Shown: one piece after another, positions 35,858 through 43,563 of the stretch
Layout: the number at the start of each line of letters is the position of its first letter
How positions within the stretch are numbered: the stretch's first letter is position 1
Source: an uncultured Pelagibacteraceae bacterium
GTDB lineage: Bacteria; Pseudomonadota; Alphaproteobacteria; Pelagibacterales; Pelagibacteraceae
Direction: 5' to 3'
Length of the DNA: 64,000 nucleotides
Assembly: GCA_902560565.1 (NCBI GenBank)
Contig: CACEMG010000002.1
Coordinates: 45,134-109,133 of the forward strand
Program-made: the position numbers and the translations under genes
The notes under the pieces: generated by a model
What the model was told of the DNA's origin: nothing
The model's database searches: none
Seen by the model: the letters and a program-made list of their open reading frames with translations, nothing else

Positions 35858-35880
35858 GGCGACTATATATTATAGTCGCC
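35858..35880 (-). promoter_or_regulatory. perfect intercistronic hairpin between binding-protein and permease genes
   Basis: GGCGACTATA and TATAGTCGCC form a perfect 10-bp stem with a 3-base loop. The stem sits 14 bases after the stop of the binding-protein gene and seven bases before the permease ATG. There is no U-tract on either side, so it is not a normal intrinsic terminator. An mRNA-stabilising or processing stem, or a translation block on the permease, fits better. It stands out as GC-richer than its surroundings. Confidence 0.7.
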
Positions 35881-35894
35881 AAATCTAAAATTAT

Positions 35895-36722
35895 TTACAT
35901 AGATGCATCGAAGCCGAACCACTTAGTAGCAATTCTACTAATGTCGCCGTTCTTTCTTGCTTTGTCGATTGCTTTATTAAAAGCGTTTAGTAACTCTGTG
36001 TCATCTTTTCTTATACCAACACCTACACCATTACCAAATGCACCACCTGAAAAAGTTGGTCCAACTAATACAACTGGTTTACCTGATTTTTCTGCATAAT
36101 CACTAAAAGCTACAGCGGCAGCTAATGCAGCATCGCATCTTCCAGATGCTAAATCTAAGTTAACTTCGTCTTGAGTTTTATATGTTCTCACATTTACTTT
36201 TCCAACATCACCAGAGTCTAAAAAGTTTTGGTGAATTGTTGCAGTTTGCACACATACTGTTTTACCTGCTAAAGCAGCAGTCAAAGTTTTAAGAGCTTTT
36301 TTTGCTGCAGCATTCGGTTTAGTAAGATTAATTCCAGCTGGTGTGTCCATACCCTCTAAGCTTGAACCTTTCATTACCGCAAGTGACGCAACTTCGTCAG
36401 CATATCCTTGCGAAAAACTAATTGCTTTCTGTCTTTCTGCAGTTATTGACATACCTGCCATTATTGCATCAAACTTTCTCATAATAAGAGCTGGTATCAT
36501 TCCATCCCAATCTTGCTCAACTATCTCGCATTGTTTACCTATATATCTGCATAGTGTCCAAGCAAGCTCAACTTCAAATCCAATAAGTTTACCAGAAGCA
36601 TCTTTTGAATTCCATGGTGGGTATGCTCCTTCTGTTCCAATCTTAATTTTATCAGCATTAGCAGAAAATGATAAAAACAAAGTAATCAAAACTCCTAAGC
36701 TAAATTTTTTAATAATATTCAT
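35895..36722 (-). CDS. polar amino-acid ABC transporter periplasmic binding protein
   Basis: A 275-residue family 3 solute-binding protein with signal peptide (MNIIKKFSLGVLITLFLSFS, cleaved after ANA). Typical strands are IKIGTEGAYPPWNSKDASGKL, GFEVELAWTLC, QDWDGMIPALIMRKFDAIMAGMSIT and ERQKAISFSQGY. These resemble lysine/arginine/ornithine/histidine or octopine binders. It is first in the transporter operon, with a GGAGG ribosome-binding site four bases from the ATG and a TATAAT-like -10 at 36759-36764. Ligand specificity was not determined. Confidence 0.9.
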   Translation of the reverse strand: MNIIKKFSLGVLITLFLSFSANADKIKIGTEGAYPPWNSKDASGKLIGFEVELAWTLCRYIGKQCEIVEQDWDGMIPALIMRKFDAIMAGMSITAERQKAISFSQGYADEVASLAVMKGSSLEGMDTPAGINLTKPNAAAKKALKTLTAALAGKTVCVQTATIHQNFLDSGDVGKVNVRTYKTQDEVNLDLASGRCDAALAAAVAFSDYAEKSGKPVVLVGPTFSGGAFGNGVGVGIRKDDTELLNAFNKAIDKARKNGDISRIATKWFGFDASM

Positions 36723-36779
36723 ATCGCCTCCAATATTTTTTTAATAAGTATTTCACAAATTATATGATTTAAAAAGAAA

Positions 36780-37820
36780 TTATTTATTTAATGAAGATGC
36801 AAAATTCCAAGAACAATCAAAACTTGGTATATAGATTCTATCTAAGGATGTATTACCGAAGCTTTTTTCAAATAAACTGAGCCATTTTTTAACTTGTTTA
36901 GGTTTTTTATCCTGACTTCCAACCTGCGCAGTTATTGTTCCATTTGGTTTCAAAATTCTTTTAAGTGAATTGATATTTTTTGCAGCGAGATCAATACAAT
37001 ACTGATCATCATTAAGGTCTACAAATATTTTATCATATTTATTATCTTCAATTTTTTTAATACTTTCAAAAGCATCACCCCAAACACACTTAACTGAATT
37101 TTTTGTGGTAGCTTTTTTACCTATTTTGCTTAAATGTTTTTCACATACTTCGACCACTTCAGGATCCAACTCAAACCAGTCTATATAATTAAATCCTTGT
37201 GATATACACTCTCTAGCAACACCTCCATCACCACCACCAATGATTGCAGATTTGTCTTTTTGGGGATTTAATTTAATACCAGAATTAACGAAAGTTGAAC
37301 TATACAAATGCTCATCGCTCTCAGCAACTTGAAGTTCATTATCAATAAATAAAGATTTTCCAAACTGTTCAAGATTTAAAATTTCAATATGTTGCCCAAC
37401 TTTGGAGTTAAAATCTTCCAAAACATCTTTTACCAAATAATACTTTTTAAGTCCTGGCGAACTGTAAATATCATCATAGTAAATTATGTTATCTCTATTA
37501 AATTCTTTTTTAACAATTTTTTTGTGTTTAATATCTTTTTTAATAATATCTAAAGCAACTATTGGGTTAACCTTCCCGCATGTAAAAAAATCGAAACTTA
37601 TAATTCCTTTTTCAGGAAAAGTATGAAAACTAATATGACTTTCAGCTAAAAGAGCCACTAGAGTAAAACCCTGAGGTTCAAATTTATATTTTGATATTTC
37701 TAAAACTGTCACCTTCGCTTTTTTTGCAATTTTATATACCAGTTTCTCAAAAAATTTTGGATCATACTCCTTTACAGTACCGATAATGTCTAATGTTATG
37801 TGTTCACCAACTTTTGTCAT
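36780..37820 (-). CDS. speDE: fused S-adenosylmethionine decarboxylase / spermidine synthase
   Basis: One 346-residue protein joining two polyamine enzymes. Residues 1 to about 115 are a small bacterial (class 1b) AdoMet decarboxylase proenzyme. LLAE60-S61HIS is the self-cleavage site that makes the pyruvoyl group, H66 is in SFHTF and C81 in FFTCG; the spacing matches the known small decarboxylases. The remainder is an aminopropyltransferase with YYLVKDVLEDFNS, DELQVAESDEHLYSS, the decarboxylated-AdoMet loop IIGGGDGGVAREC, FELDPEVVEVC and the acidic VDLNDDQ. Putrescine would be aminopropylated, releasing methylthioadenosine. It lies eight bases after the aldolase gene of the MTA salvage set. 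Confidence 0.9.
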   Translation of the reverse strand: MTKVGEHITLDIIGTVKEYDPKFFEKLVYKIAKKAKVTVLEISKYKFEPQGFTLVALLAESHISFHTFPEKGIISFDFFTCGKVNPIVALDIIKKDIKHKKIVKKEFNRDNIIYYDDIYSSPGLKKYYLVKDVLEDFNSKVGQHIEILNLEQFGKSLFIDNELQVAESDEHLYSSTFVNSGIKLNPQKDKSAIIGGGDGGVARECISQGFNYIDWFELDPEVVEVCEKHLSKIGKKATTKNSVKCVWGDAFESIKKIEDNKYDKIFVDLNDDQYCIDLAAKNINSLKRILKPNGTITAQVGSQDKKPKQVKKWLSLFEKSFGNTSLDRIYIPSFDCSWNFASSLNK

Positions 37821-37828
37821 AAAAATTG

Positions 37829-38488
37829 TTAATTTTTTTTATAATTTTTTGTTTTTTCCAAGATTTTTTTCATTTCATCATCTGAAAGAATCTTGGGCTT
37901 TCCTAACTTTATTGTATTTATGTATTGATGACAAATATTTTCAATCTCTTGAGCGAGTTCAAATGCTTCATTAAGAGATTTGCCAAATGCAACCTGGCCA
38001 TGATTAGACATAAGGCAAGCTTTTCTTTCCTCAAGTGCATTTAGAATATTTTGAGAGAGTTCTTTTGTACCAAAGGTTGCATATTCTGCGCATTTAATAT
38101 TATTTCCACCTGCTAATGCGACCATATAATGAAATGCTGGGATATTTTTGCCGTGTGCTGAAACAGCTGTAGCATTAGCTGAATGGGCATGAACTATCGC
38201 TTCGGCGTCTATTTTTTTTATATAAATATCTTGATGAAAGCGCCATTCTGAAGATGGATTTATAGTATTGTGTGAAATTTTTTTTAAATTATTTGCTTCG
38301 TTTAATTCAAGAAAAACTATACTTTCAGCTACTAAATCTTCATATTTAATGCCCGAAGGTGTAATGAAAAAGCCTTCTACTCCATTATTAATTCCTCTCA
38401 TTGAAATATTGCCAGATCTCAAAGGTGAAAGGTTTTCAGTGTTAAGTTTTTTCGCATACTTAATTACCTCTTTCTTTATTTCTAACAT
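37829..38488 (-). CDS. ald2: FucA-like class II aldolase, probable 5-(methylthio)ribulose-1-phosphate aldolase
   Basis: A 219-residue zinc aldolase very like L-fuculose-1-phosphate aldolase: SGNISMR, the catalytic glutamate E81 in PSSEWRFH, zinc ligands H100 and H102 in VHAHSANATAVS, H163 in SNHGQVAF, and HYMVALAGGNNIKCAEYATFGT. MtnB dehydratases share the fold, but this sequence follows the FucA pattern closely. Sitting between mtnA and speDE, it best fits the aldolase of the DHAP shunt, cleaving methylthioribulose 1-phosphate to DHAP and methylthioacetaldehyde. That substrate is inferred from context. Its start overlaps the small membrane-protein stop by one base. Confidence 0.75.
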   Translation of the reverse strand: MLEIKKEVIKYAKKLNTENLSPLRSGNISMRGINNGVEGFFITPSGIKYEDLVAESIVFLELNEANNLKKISHNTINPSSEWRFHQDIYIKKIDAEAIVHAHSANATAVSAHGKNIPAFHYMVALAGGNNIKCAEYATFGTKELSQNILNALEERKACLMSNHGQVAFGKSLNEAFELAQEIENICHQYINTIKLGKPKILSDDEMKKILEKTKNYKKN

Positions 38489-38691
38489 TATTTTTTAAGT
38501 TTTTTGTTAATTTCTCTTTCACAAAAAGATTTGATATCATCAATATTTTTACTCTTATCTAATTTTTTTTGAGCAATAATGCATGCTTTCATTGATTTAT
38601 CTAAACTATGAGATCCGTATTCAATTCTCGATATATAAAGCATAATAAAAGCTATAATCAAAAAAAGTATAAAATATAAATTTTTTTTCAT
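38488..38691 (-). CDS. 67-residue single-pass membrane protein of unknown function
   Basis: Starts at ATG 38691, overlapping the mtnA stop as ATGA, and ends overlapping the aldolase start, so it is tightly embedded in the operon. The N terminus MKKNLYFILFLIIAFIMLYI is one hydrophobic helix (or uncleaved signal). The rest is a small charged domain with two cysteines (KACIIAQ and SFCEREI). I recognise no family. Tight translational coupling on both sides argues that it is real. Confidence 0.6.
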   Translation of the reverse strand: MKKNLYFILFLIIAFIMLYISRIEYGSHSLDKSMKACIIAQKKLDKSKNIDDIKSFCEREINKKLKK

Positions 38692-39758
38692 TTGAATAAT
38701 TTTTTCAGTCCCTCGGTTGATGCATCGCAAACTCCTTTTTCAGTAATCAAACCTGTTACATATTTAGCTGGAGTTACATCAAAAGCTAGGTTCAATGCTT
38801 TGCTTTTCTTAGGATAAATTTGCAATTTCTTAACATTCCCTTTATCGTCTAATCCTTCAATGTATGATAATTCCTCAGAATTTCTCTCTTCTATAGGAAT
38901 TTCTTTATGATCTTTGATATTCCAGTCAATTGTAGAACTAGGTAGTGCTACATAAAAAGGAATATTATTATCTTTTGCTGCCAAAGCTTTGAGATAAGTG
39001 CCAATTTTATTGCAAACATCTCCATTTGCTAAAGTTCTGTCTGTTCCGACAATACACATATCAACTTTTCCTCTTTGCATTAATAATCCTCCTGTATTAT
39101 CTGCAATTACTGTATTTGGCACATGTTCTTCATTAAGCTCAAATGATGTAAGATTTGCTCCTTGGTTTCTTGGTCTTGTTTCATCCACCCATACATGCAA
39201 GGGAATTCCTTTCTTGTGTGCGTGATATATAGGAGAGGTTGCAGTTCCCCAATTTATTGTTGCAAGCCAACCTGCATTACAATGTGTTAAAATATTAATA
39301 GTATCCTTTTTTTTATTATGGATATCTTCAATTATTTTTAAACCATGTAACCCAATCTTTTCACAAAATTTTTCATCTTCCTCAGCAATTTCTTTAGCTT
39401 CATTTAAAGCGATCTCAAAAATTTTATTGCTATTCACCCCTGAAATTTTTTTCATCATTCTGTCGACAGCCCATTTTAAATTTATTGCTGTAGGTCTTGA
39501 TTTAATTAAGTCGTTTGCTGAATTTTTTAAAAAAGATTGATCTTTATTTTCTAAAATAGATAACACAAGCCCATAAGCAGCTGTGGCGCCTATTAATGGT
39601 GCGCCTCTCACCTCCATTACTTTAATTGCGTTAACTGCATCCTTTATAGTTTTAATATCCTTGATTACAAATCTATGTGGTAGTTTTGTTTGATCAATTA
39701 TTTTGACAATGTTATTTTCAAACCAAATTGTACGATATTCCTTTTGCTCAATTTTCAT
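38688..39758 (-). CDS. mtnA: S-methyl-5-thioribose-1-phosphate isomerase
   Basis: Converts methylthioribose 1-phosphate to methylthioribulose 1-phosphate in MTA salvage. The 356-residue eIF2B-like protein has VRGAPLIGATAAYGLVL, the catalytic cysteine in ILTHCNAGWLAT, VWVDETRPRNQGANLTSFEL and the catalytic aspartate in VGTDRTLANGDVCNKIGTY. All signature residues of MtnA are present, distinguishing it from regulatory eIF2B-like relatives. It follows the GFA-type gene with one base between. Confidence 0.95.
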   Translation of the reverse strand: MKIEQKEYRTIWFENNIVKIIDQTKLPHRFVIKDIKTIKDAVNAIKVMEVRGAPLIGATAAYGLVLSILENKDQSFLKNSANDLIKSRPTAINLKWAVDRMMKKISGVNSNKIFEIALNEAKEIAEEDEKFCEKIGLHGLKIIEDIHNKKKDTINILTHCNAGWLATINWGTATSPIYHAHKKGIPLHVWVDETRPRNQGANLTSFELNEEHVPNTVIADNTGGLLMQRGKVDMCIVGTDRTLANGDVCNKIGTYLKALAAKDNNIPFYVALPSSTIDWNIKDHKEIPIEERNSEELSYIEGLDDKGNVKKLQIYPKKSKALNLAFDVTPAKYVTGLITEKGVCDASTEGLKKLFK

Positions 39759-39759
39759 T

Positions 39760-40209
39760 TTATATTCTATCTAAACTTTTTTTAGGCCAAATTTTATCTC
39801 TGTCATAATATTTATCATAACAAATTTTTTTATTACTTATTTCTATCCATGGATCTTTGTCTTTCACAAAAATATGAGCTTGTGGTGTAATCGGATTTTC
39901 TAGAGTTTGAGTTCTGATGGCAATTCTACCTTCAGAAATATTATATTTGCAGTAAACATAAACACCACAAATAATACAAAAATACGCATTCACGCCCTTT
40001 CCACTTCCTGTCGGTAATTCTATAGATGCAACATCCCCTTTGACCTCTAAATCTTTATCTAAAACCATAGTGTGAATTACAAAAGATGATCCAGTAGAAA
40101 TTTTACAATCTTTACAATGACAGGCTTGGGTAAATAACGGTTCATCTTTGATAGTGTATTTTACATTTCCACATCCACATTGACCCTTAAATTCTTTTTT
40201 TTTTGTCAT
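39760..40209 (-). CDS. GFA/CENP-V-type zinc protein
   Basis: A 149-residue member of the glutathione-dependent formaldehyde-activating-like fold. It has the zinc cysteine pattern C11-x-C13, C30-x-C32-x-x-C35 (QACHCKDCK) and a later C-x-x-C (FCIICG). Few members have defined functions; some bind glutathione adducts of aldehydes. It lies between mtnP and mtnA, overlapping mtnP by four bases. A role in handling the aldehyde made by the neighbouring aldolase is tempting, but only a guess. Confidence 0.8.
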   Translation of the reverse strand: MTKKKEFKGQCGCGNVKYTIKDEPLFTQACHCKDCKISTGSSFVIHTMVLDKDLEVKGDVASIELPTGSGKGVNAYFCIICGVYVYCKYNISEGRIAIRTQTLENPITPQAHIFVKDKDPWIEISNKKICYDKYYDRDKIWPKKSLDRI

Positions 40210-41075
40210 TTACCTAAAACTCTCCCTGCTATAAATTTAAGTTTATTTTTAGTTTTTTCTGTCCTTTTTTCTGGAGCAGTTATAATTGCGACATCTAAAC
40301 AATTATTAGTCGGATCATTGGGGTCTATGCTTTTTTCATAACAATCTATTAAATTTTTAATCATATCCTTTGCCTTAGCAGCGTTTTCCAAGAGGACTTT
40401 TATCACTTTTTGAACATCCACATTTTCATGATCTGGATGCCAGCAATCATAATCTGTAACCATTGATACGGATGCATATCTTATTTCTGCTTCTCTTGCC
40501 AATTTTGCTTCGGGCATGTTTGTCATTCCAATTACATCAGCATTCCAGTTTCTATATAAATTTGATTCAGCAAGTGTTGAAAATTGTGGTCCTTCCATTA
40601 CAAGATATGTTCCTCCTCTTTGATAATCAATACCAGATTTTTTGATAGACTCCTCACAAGCATTCATAAGGCCATTTGAAGTAGGGTGAGCCATTGAGAC
40701 ATGAGCTACGATCTCATCATCAAAAAAGGTTTTATTTCTAGCAAATGTACGATCAATGAATTGATCTACAATTACAAATTTTCCTGGTTGCAGGTTTTCT
40801 TTTAAAGATCCTACTGCAGAAACAGATACGATATCTGATACACCAAGTTGTTTTAAAGCGTCAATGTTAGCTCTGAAATTAATTTTAGACGGTGAAATAT
40901 AATGTCCTCTTCCATGCCTTGGTAAAAAATAAACTTCTTTTCCCTTAAATTTGGTTTTTAATATTTTATCAGATGGATTTCCCCAAGATGTTTTTACATC
41001 TAAAAATTCTCTATCTTTAAATTCTTCCACATCATACAACCCACTTCCTCCAATAATTGCTAATTTATTTGTCAT
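40206..41075 (-). CDS. mtnP: S-methyl-5'-thioadenosine phosphorylase
   Basis: Phosphorolysis of MTA to adenine and methylthioribose 1-phosphate. The 289-residue protein shows AIIGGSGLYDVEEF, FLPRHGRGHYISPSKINFRAN, SVSAVGSLKE, VMEGPQFSTLAESNLYRNW and VIGMTNMPEAKLAREAEI, the standard MTAP signatures. The serine/threonine and asparagine pattern in the base-binding region favours 6-amino purines. It heads the minus-strand salvage operon and is divergent from apt with 40 bases between, so both products of MTA cleavage are handled next door. Confidence 0.95.
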   Translation of the reverse strand: MTNKLAIIGGSGLYDVEEFKDREFLDVKTSWGNPSDKILKTKFKGKEVYFLPRHGRGHYISPSKINFRANIDALKQLGVSDIVSVSAVGSLKENLQPGKFVIVDQFIDRTFARNKTFFDDEIVAHVSMAHPTSNGLMNACEESIKKSGIDYQRGGTYLVMEGPQFSTLAESNLYRNWNADVIGMTNMPEAKLAREAEIRYASVSMVTDYDCWHPDHENVDVQKVIKVLLENAAKAKDMIKNLIDCYEKSIDPNDPTNNCLDVAIITAPEKRTEKTKNKLKFIAGRVLGK

Positions 41076-41115
41076 ATTATTTAAAATGCTTTAATTATTT
41101 ATAACTTAAAAATTT

Positions 41116-41643
41116 ATGGATTTAAAAGATTATATCAGATCAATACCTGATTATCCCAAAAAGGGAATTTTATTTAGAGATATAACCACATTAATCGAAG
41201 ATGAAAAAGCATTTGCTCGCTGCATAGATTTAATATTTGAAAAATCTCAAAATTTTAATTTTGATAAAATTGCTGCAATAGAGTCTAGAGGATTTGTATT
41301 TGCTTCGGCTGTATCATATCTAGCCAAGAAACCTTTTATTATGCTGAGAAAAAAAAACAAACTTCCATCTGATACACACTCTGTTGATTTTGAGCTTGAA
41401 TATGGGAAAGCCACTATTGAGGTGCATAAAGACTCTATAAAAAAAAATGACAAAGTATTAATTATCGATGATTTAATTGCTACTGGTGGAACAGCTGAGG
41501 CAGCAGCAAAACTGGTAAATATATCTCATGGAAAAGTTGCGGGGTTTATTTTTGTAATAAATTTATTTGATTTAAATGGCTCTAATAATTTGAAGAAACA
41601 AAATTACAAAGTCGAAAATTTAATAGAATTTCCTGGGCACTAA
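41116..41643 (+). CDS. apt: adenine phosphoribosyltransferase
   Basis: Salvages adenine with PRPP to AMP. The 175-residue protein has the PRPP-binding motif VLIIDDLIATGGTAEAAAKL, ESRGFVFASAVSYLAKKPF and an N-terminal DYPKKGILFRDITTL typical of APRT. It is divergently paired with mtnP, which produces adenine. Its stop overlaps the stop of the convergent GT2 gene by four bases. Confidence 0.95.
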   Translation: MDLKDYIRSIPDYPKKGILFRDITTLIEDEKAFARCIDLIFEKSQNFNFDKIAAIESRGFVFASAVSYLAKKPFIMLRKKNKLPSDTHSVDFELEYGKATIEVHKDSIKKNDKVLIIDDLIATGGTAEAAAKLVNISHGKVAGFIFVINLFDLNGSNNLKKQNYKVENLIEFPGH

Positions 41644-42488
41644 TTATCTACCCTAAAACTAGATTTTTTTCCGATAATAGATGCAAAAATTCCACAAAGT
41701 CTCATTTTGTAAATTTTTTTTTTATGTGAATTTAAAAGAAATGAATAAATTAAATATTTAAAACATGCTGCGCTTAAATTTAAAGAAATTTTTGTGATAG
41801 CATTTAAAAAACCATAATGTTTTTTATTAAAATAAAACTTTGACCACATCCAATGCCAGTTTCTTAAATATTCAAGTTTTTCGTTAGTATTAATGCCACC
41901 TTTGTGATTTATAAGAGAGTCTGTAACGACATATATATATTCATTTTTTTTTCTTATTCTTAAACAAAGATCATCATTTTCTAAAAAAAGAAAAAAATTT
42001 TCATCAAAAAAATCTTTTTCTTTAAACTTTTGAAGATTAAATAACATTGAAAATCCATCAATACTTTCGACTAATAAAATATTACTATTTGAACTTCCCG
42101 ATGCAATTACCTTTTTATAGTTTGGAAAATTTTTATTATCATTTAAAGGTGATGCTAATGTAAATTCAGATACTTCATCTAATGCCTCTATAAACTTACT
42201 TAGTGTATTATCGTGTAATTTGGTATCTGGGTTTAATACAAATGCATAATTAGTTTTACAAGCTTTTAAACCCAAATTATTTCCTGCACCCATACCTATA
42301 TTATCTGAGATTATTACCTCAATATTGTCATATTTTGTTTTTAAATCTTTTTCTAAATTAATGTTATTTGAGTTTTCGATAATGATTTTTTTTGAGCGCT
42401 TGGGAAGTGAATTTAAACAATTTTGAATAATATTTTCACTTTTATAAGTTACAATTATAAATGTTATATCGTCTAAATTTAATTTCAT
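41640..42488 (-). CDS. glycosyltransferase family 2 (rhamnosyltransferase-like)
   Basis: A 282-residue GT-A enzyme. It shows the N-terminal nucleotide-binding strand ITFIIVTYKSENIIQNCLNSLP, a DxD-like region in FVLNPDTKL, and the acceptor-region pattern FFDENFFLFLENDDLCLRIRKK typical of rhamnosyl- or O-antigen transferases. C-terminal basic/hydrophobic stretches may attach it to the membrane. Divergent from rfbB with 49 bases between, which supports use of a dTDP-sugar. Confidence 0.85.
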   Translation of the reverse strand: MKLNLDDITFIIVTYKSENIIQNCLNSLPKRSKKIIIENSNNINLEKDLKTKYDNIEVIISDNIGMGAGNNLGLKACKTNYAFVLNPDTKLHDNTLSKFIEALDEVSEFTLASPLNDNKNFPNYKKVIASGSSNSNILLVESIDGFSMLFNLQKFKEKDFFDENFFLFLENDDLCLRIRKKNEYIYVVTDSLINHKGGINTNEKLEYLRNWHWMWSKFYFNKKHYGFLNAITKISLNLSAACFKYLIYSFLLNSHKKKIYKMRLCGIFASIIGKKSSFRVDN

Positions 42489-42537
42489 TAAAATTAAAAA
42501 AAGTATACTTAAATAGACAATTATTGTAAAAAAAATA

Positions 42538-43563
42538 ATGAAAAAAGTTATAGTTACTGGTGGCCTTGGCTTTATAGGCAGTAATTTAATTAAAATTCTT
42601 CTAAAAAAAAAATATTTTGTAATTAATATTGATAAAGTTTCTTATTCTTCAAATTTTTATAATGTAAAAAAATTCTCAAATAACAGGAATTATAAGTTTT
42701 TTAAAATAGATATTAATAATGACAAAAAAATTTTAAAGATTTTTAAGAGATATAAACCGAATGCTATTTTTAATCTTGCTGCTGAAACTCATGTTGACAG
42801 ATCTATTGATGGACCAGAAAGTTTTATAAAGAGTAATATTTTAGGAGTATTTAAATTATTACAAGCTTTTAGGAAGTTTGTTGAGAGAAATAAAAATTCT
42901 TTATTAATTCATATTTCAACTGATGAAGTTTACGGAGATGTTTTGACGGGTAGATCGAAGGAAGAAGATGCATATAAGCCTAGCTCACCCTATGCAGCAT
43001 CAAAAGCTTCATCTGATCATTTGGTATATTCATATATAAGAACATTTAAAATTCCTGCTATTATTACTAATTGCTCAAATAATTATGGTCCAAGACAACA
43101 CCCTGAAAAATTAATTCCTAAATTAATTTATAATATTTTTAATAACAAAAGCTTACCAATTTATGGAAAAGGTGAAAATTCTAGAGAGTGGATTTATGTT
43201 GACGATCACTGCGAGGCTTTAGTAAAAATTTTAGAGAAAGGAAAAGTTGGGAATTTTTATAATATTGGATCTAACATAAATCTAAATAATATTAAAATTT
43301 CAAAACTTTTAATTAAAGTGGCAAAATCAAAATTTAAGATCGGGAAAAATGTAAATATTAAATTTGTAAAAGATAGACCAGGTCATGATGTTAGATATGC
43401 TCTTAATAGCAATAAGTTAATTAAAAAACTTAAATGGAAACCAAAAATAAATATTCTTAATGGTTTAGGTATGACTTTTGATTGGTATTTAAGAAATCCA
43501 GGATATTATTTGAGTTTAAAAAAAAAAGATATGACAGCAAGATTAGGTAATAAAATTAAGTGA
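42538..43563 (+). CDS. rfbB: dTDP-glucose 4,6-dehydratase
   Basis: Extended short-chain dehydrogenase of 341 residues. It has the NAD motif VTGGLGFIGSNLIKILL, LAAETHVDRSIDGPESF, the catalytic STDEVYGD strand and YAASKASSDH (Tyr-x3-Lys), plus NCSNNYGPRQHPEKLIP. It makes dTDP-4-keto-6-deoxyglucose. The GTG of rfbA overlaps its TGA stop. Downstream rfbC and rfbD homologues for full dTDP-rhamnose synthesis are not in this window. Confidence 0.93.
   Translation: MKKVIVTGGLGFIGSNLIKILLKKKYFVINIDKVSYSSNFYNVKKFSNNRNYKFFKIDINNDKKILKIFKRYKPNAIFNLAAETHVDRSIDGPESFIKSNILGVFKLLQAFRKFVERNKNSLLIHISTDEVYGDVLTGRSKEEDAYKPSSPYAASKASSDHLVYSYIRTFKIPAIITNCSNNYGPRQHPEKLIPKLIYNIFNNKSLPIYGKGENSREWIYVDDHCEALVKILEKGKVGNFYNIGSNINLNNIKISKLLIKVAKSKFKIGKNVNIKFVKDRPGHDVRYALNSNKLIKKLKWKPKINILNGLGMTFDWYLRNPGYYLSLKKKDMTARLGNKIK

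Noticed and set aside
37829..38488. MtnB (methylthioribulose-1-phosphate dehydratase) annotation for the aldolase
   Set aside because: Same superfamily, but the sequence follows FucA closely, including the catalytic glutamate block PSSEWRFH, so an aldolase is more likely.
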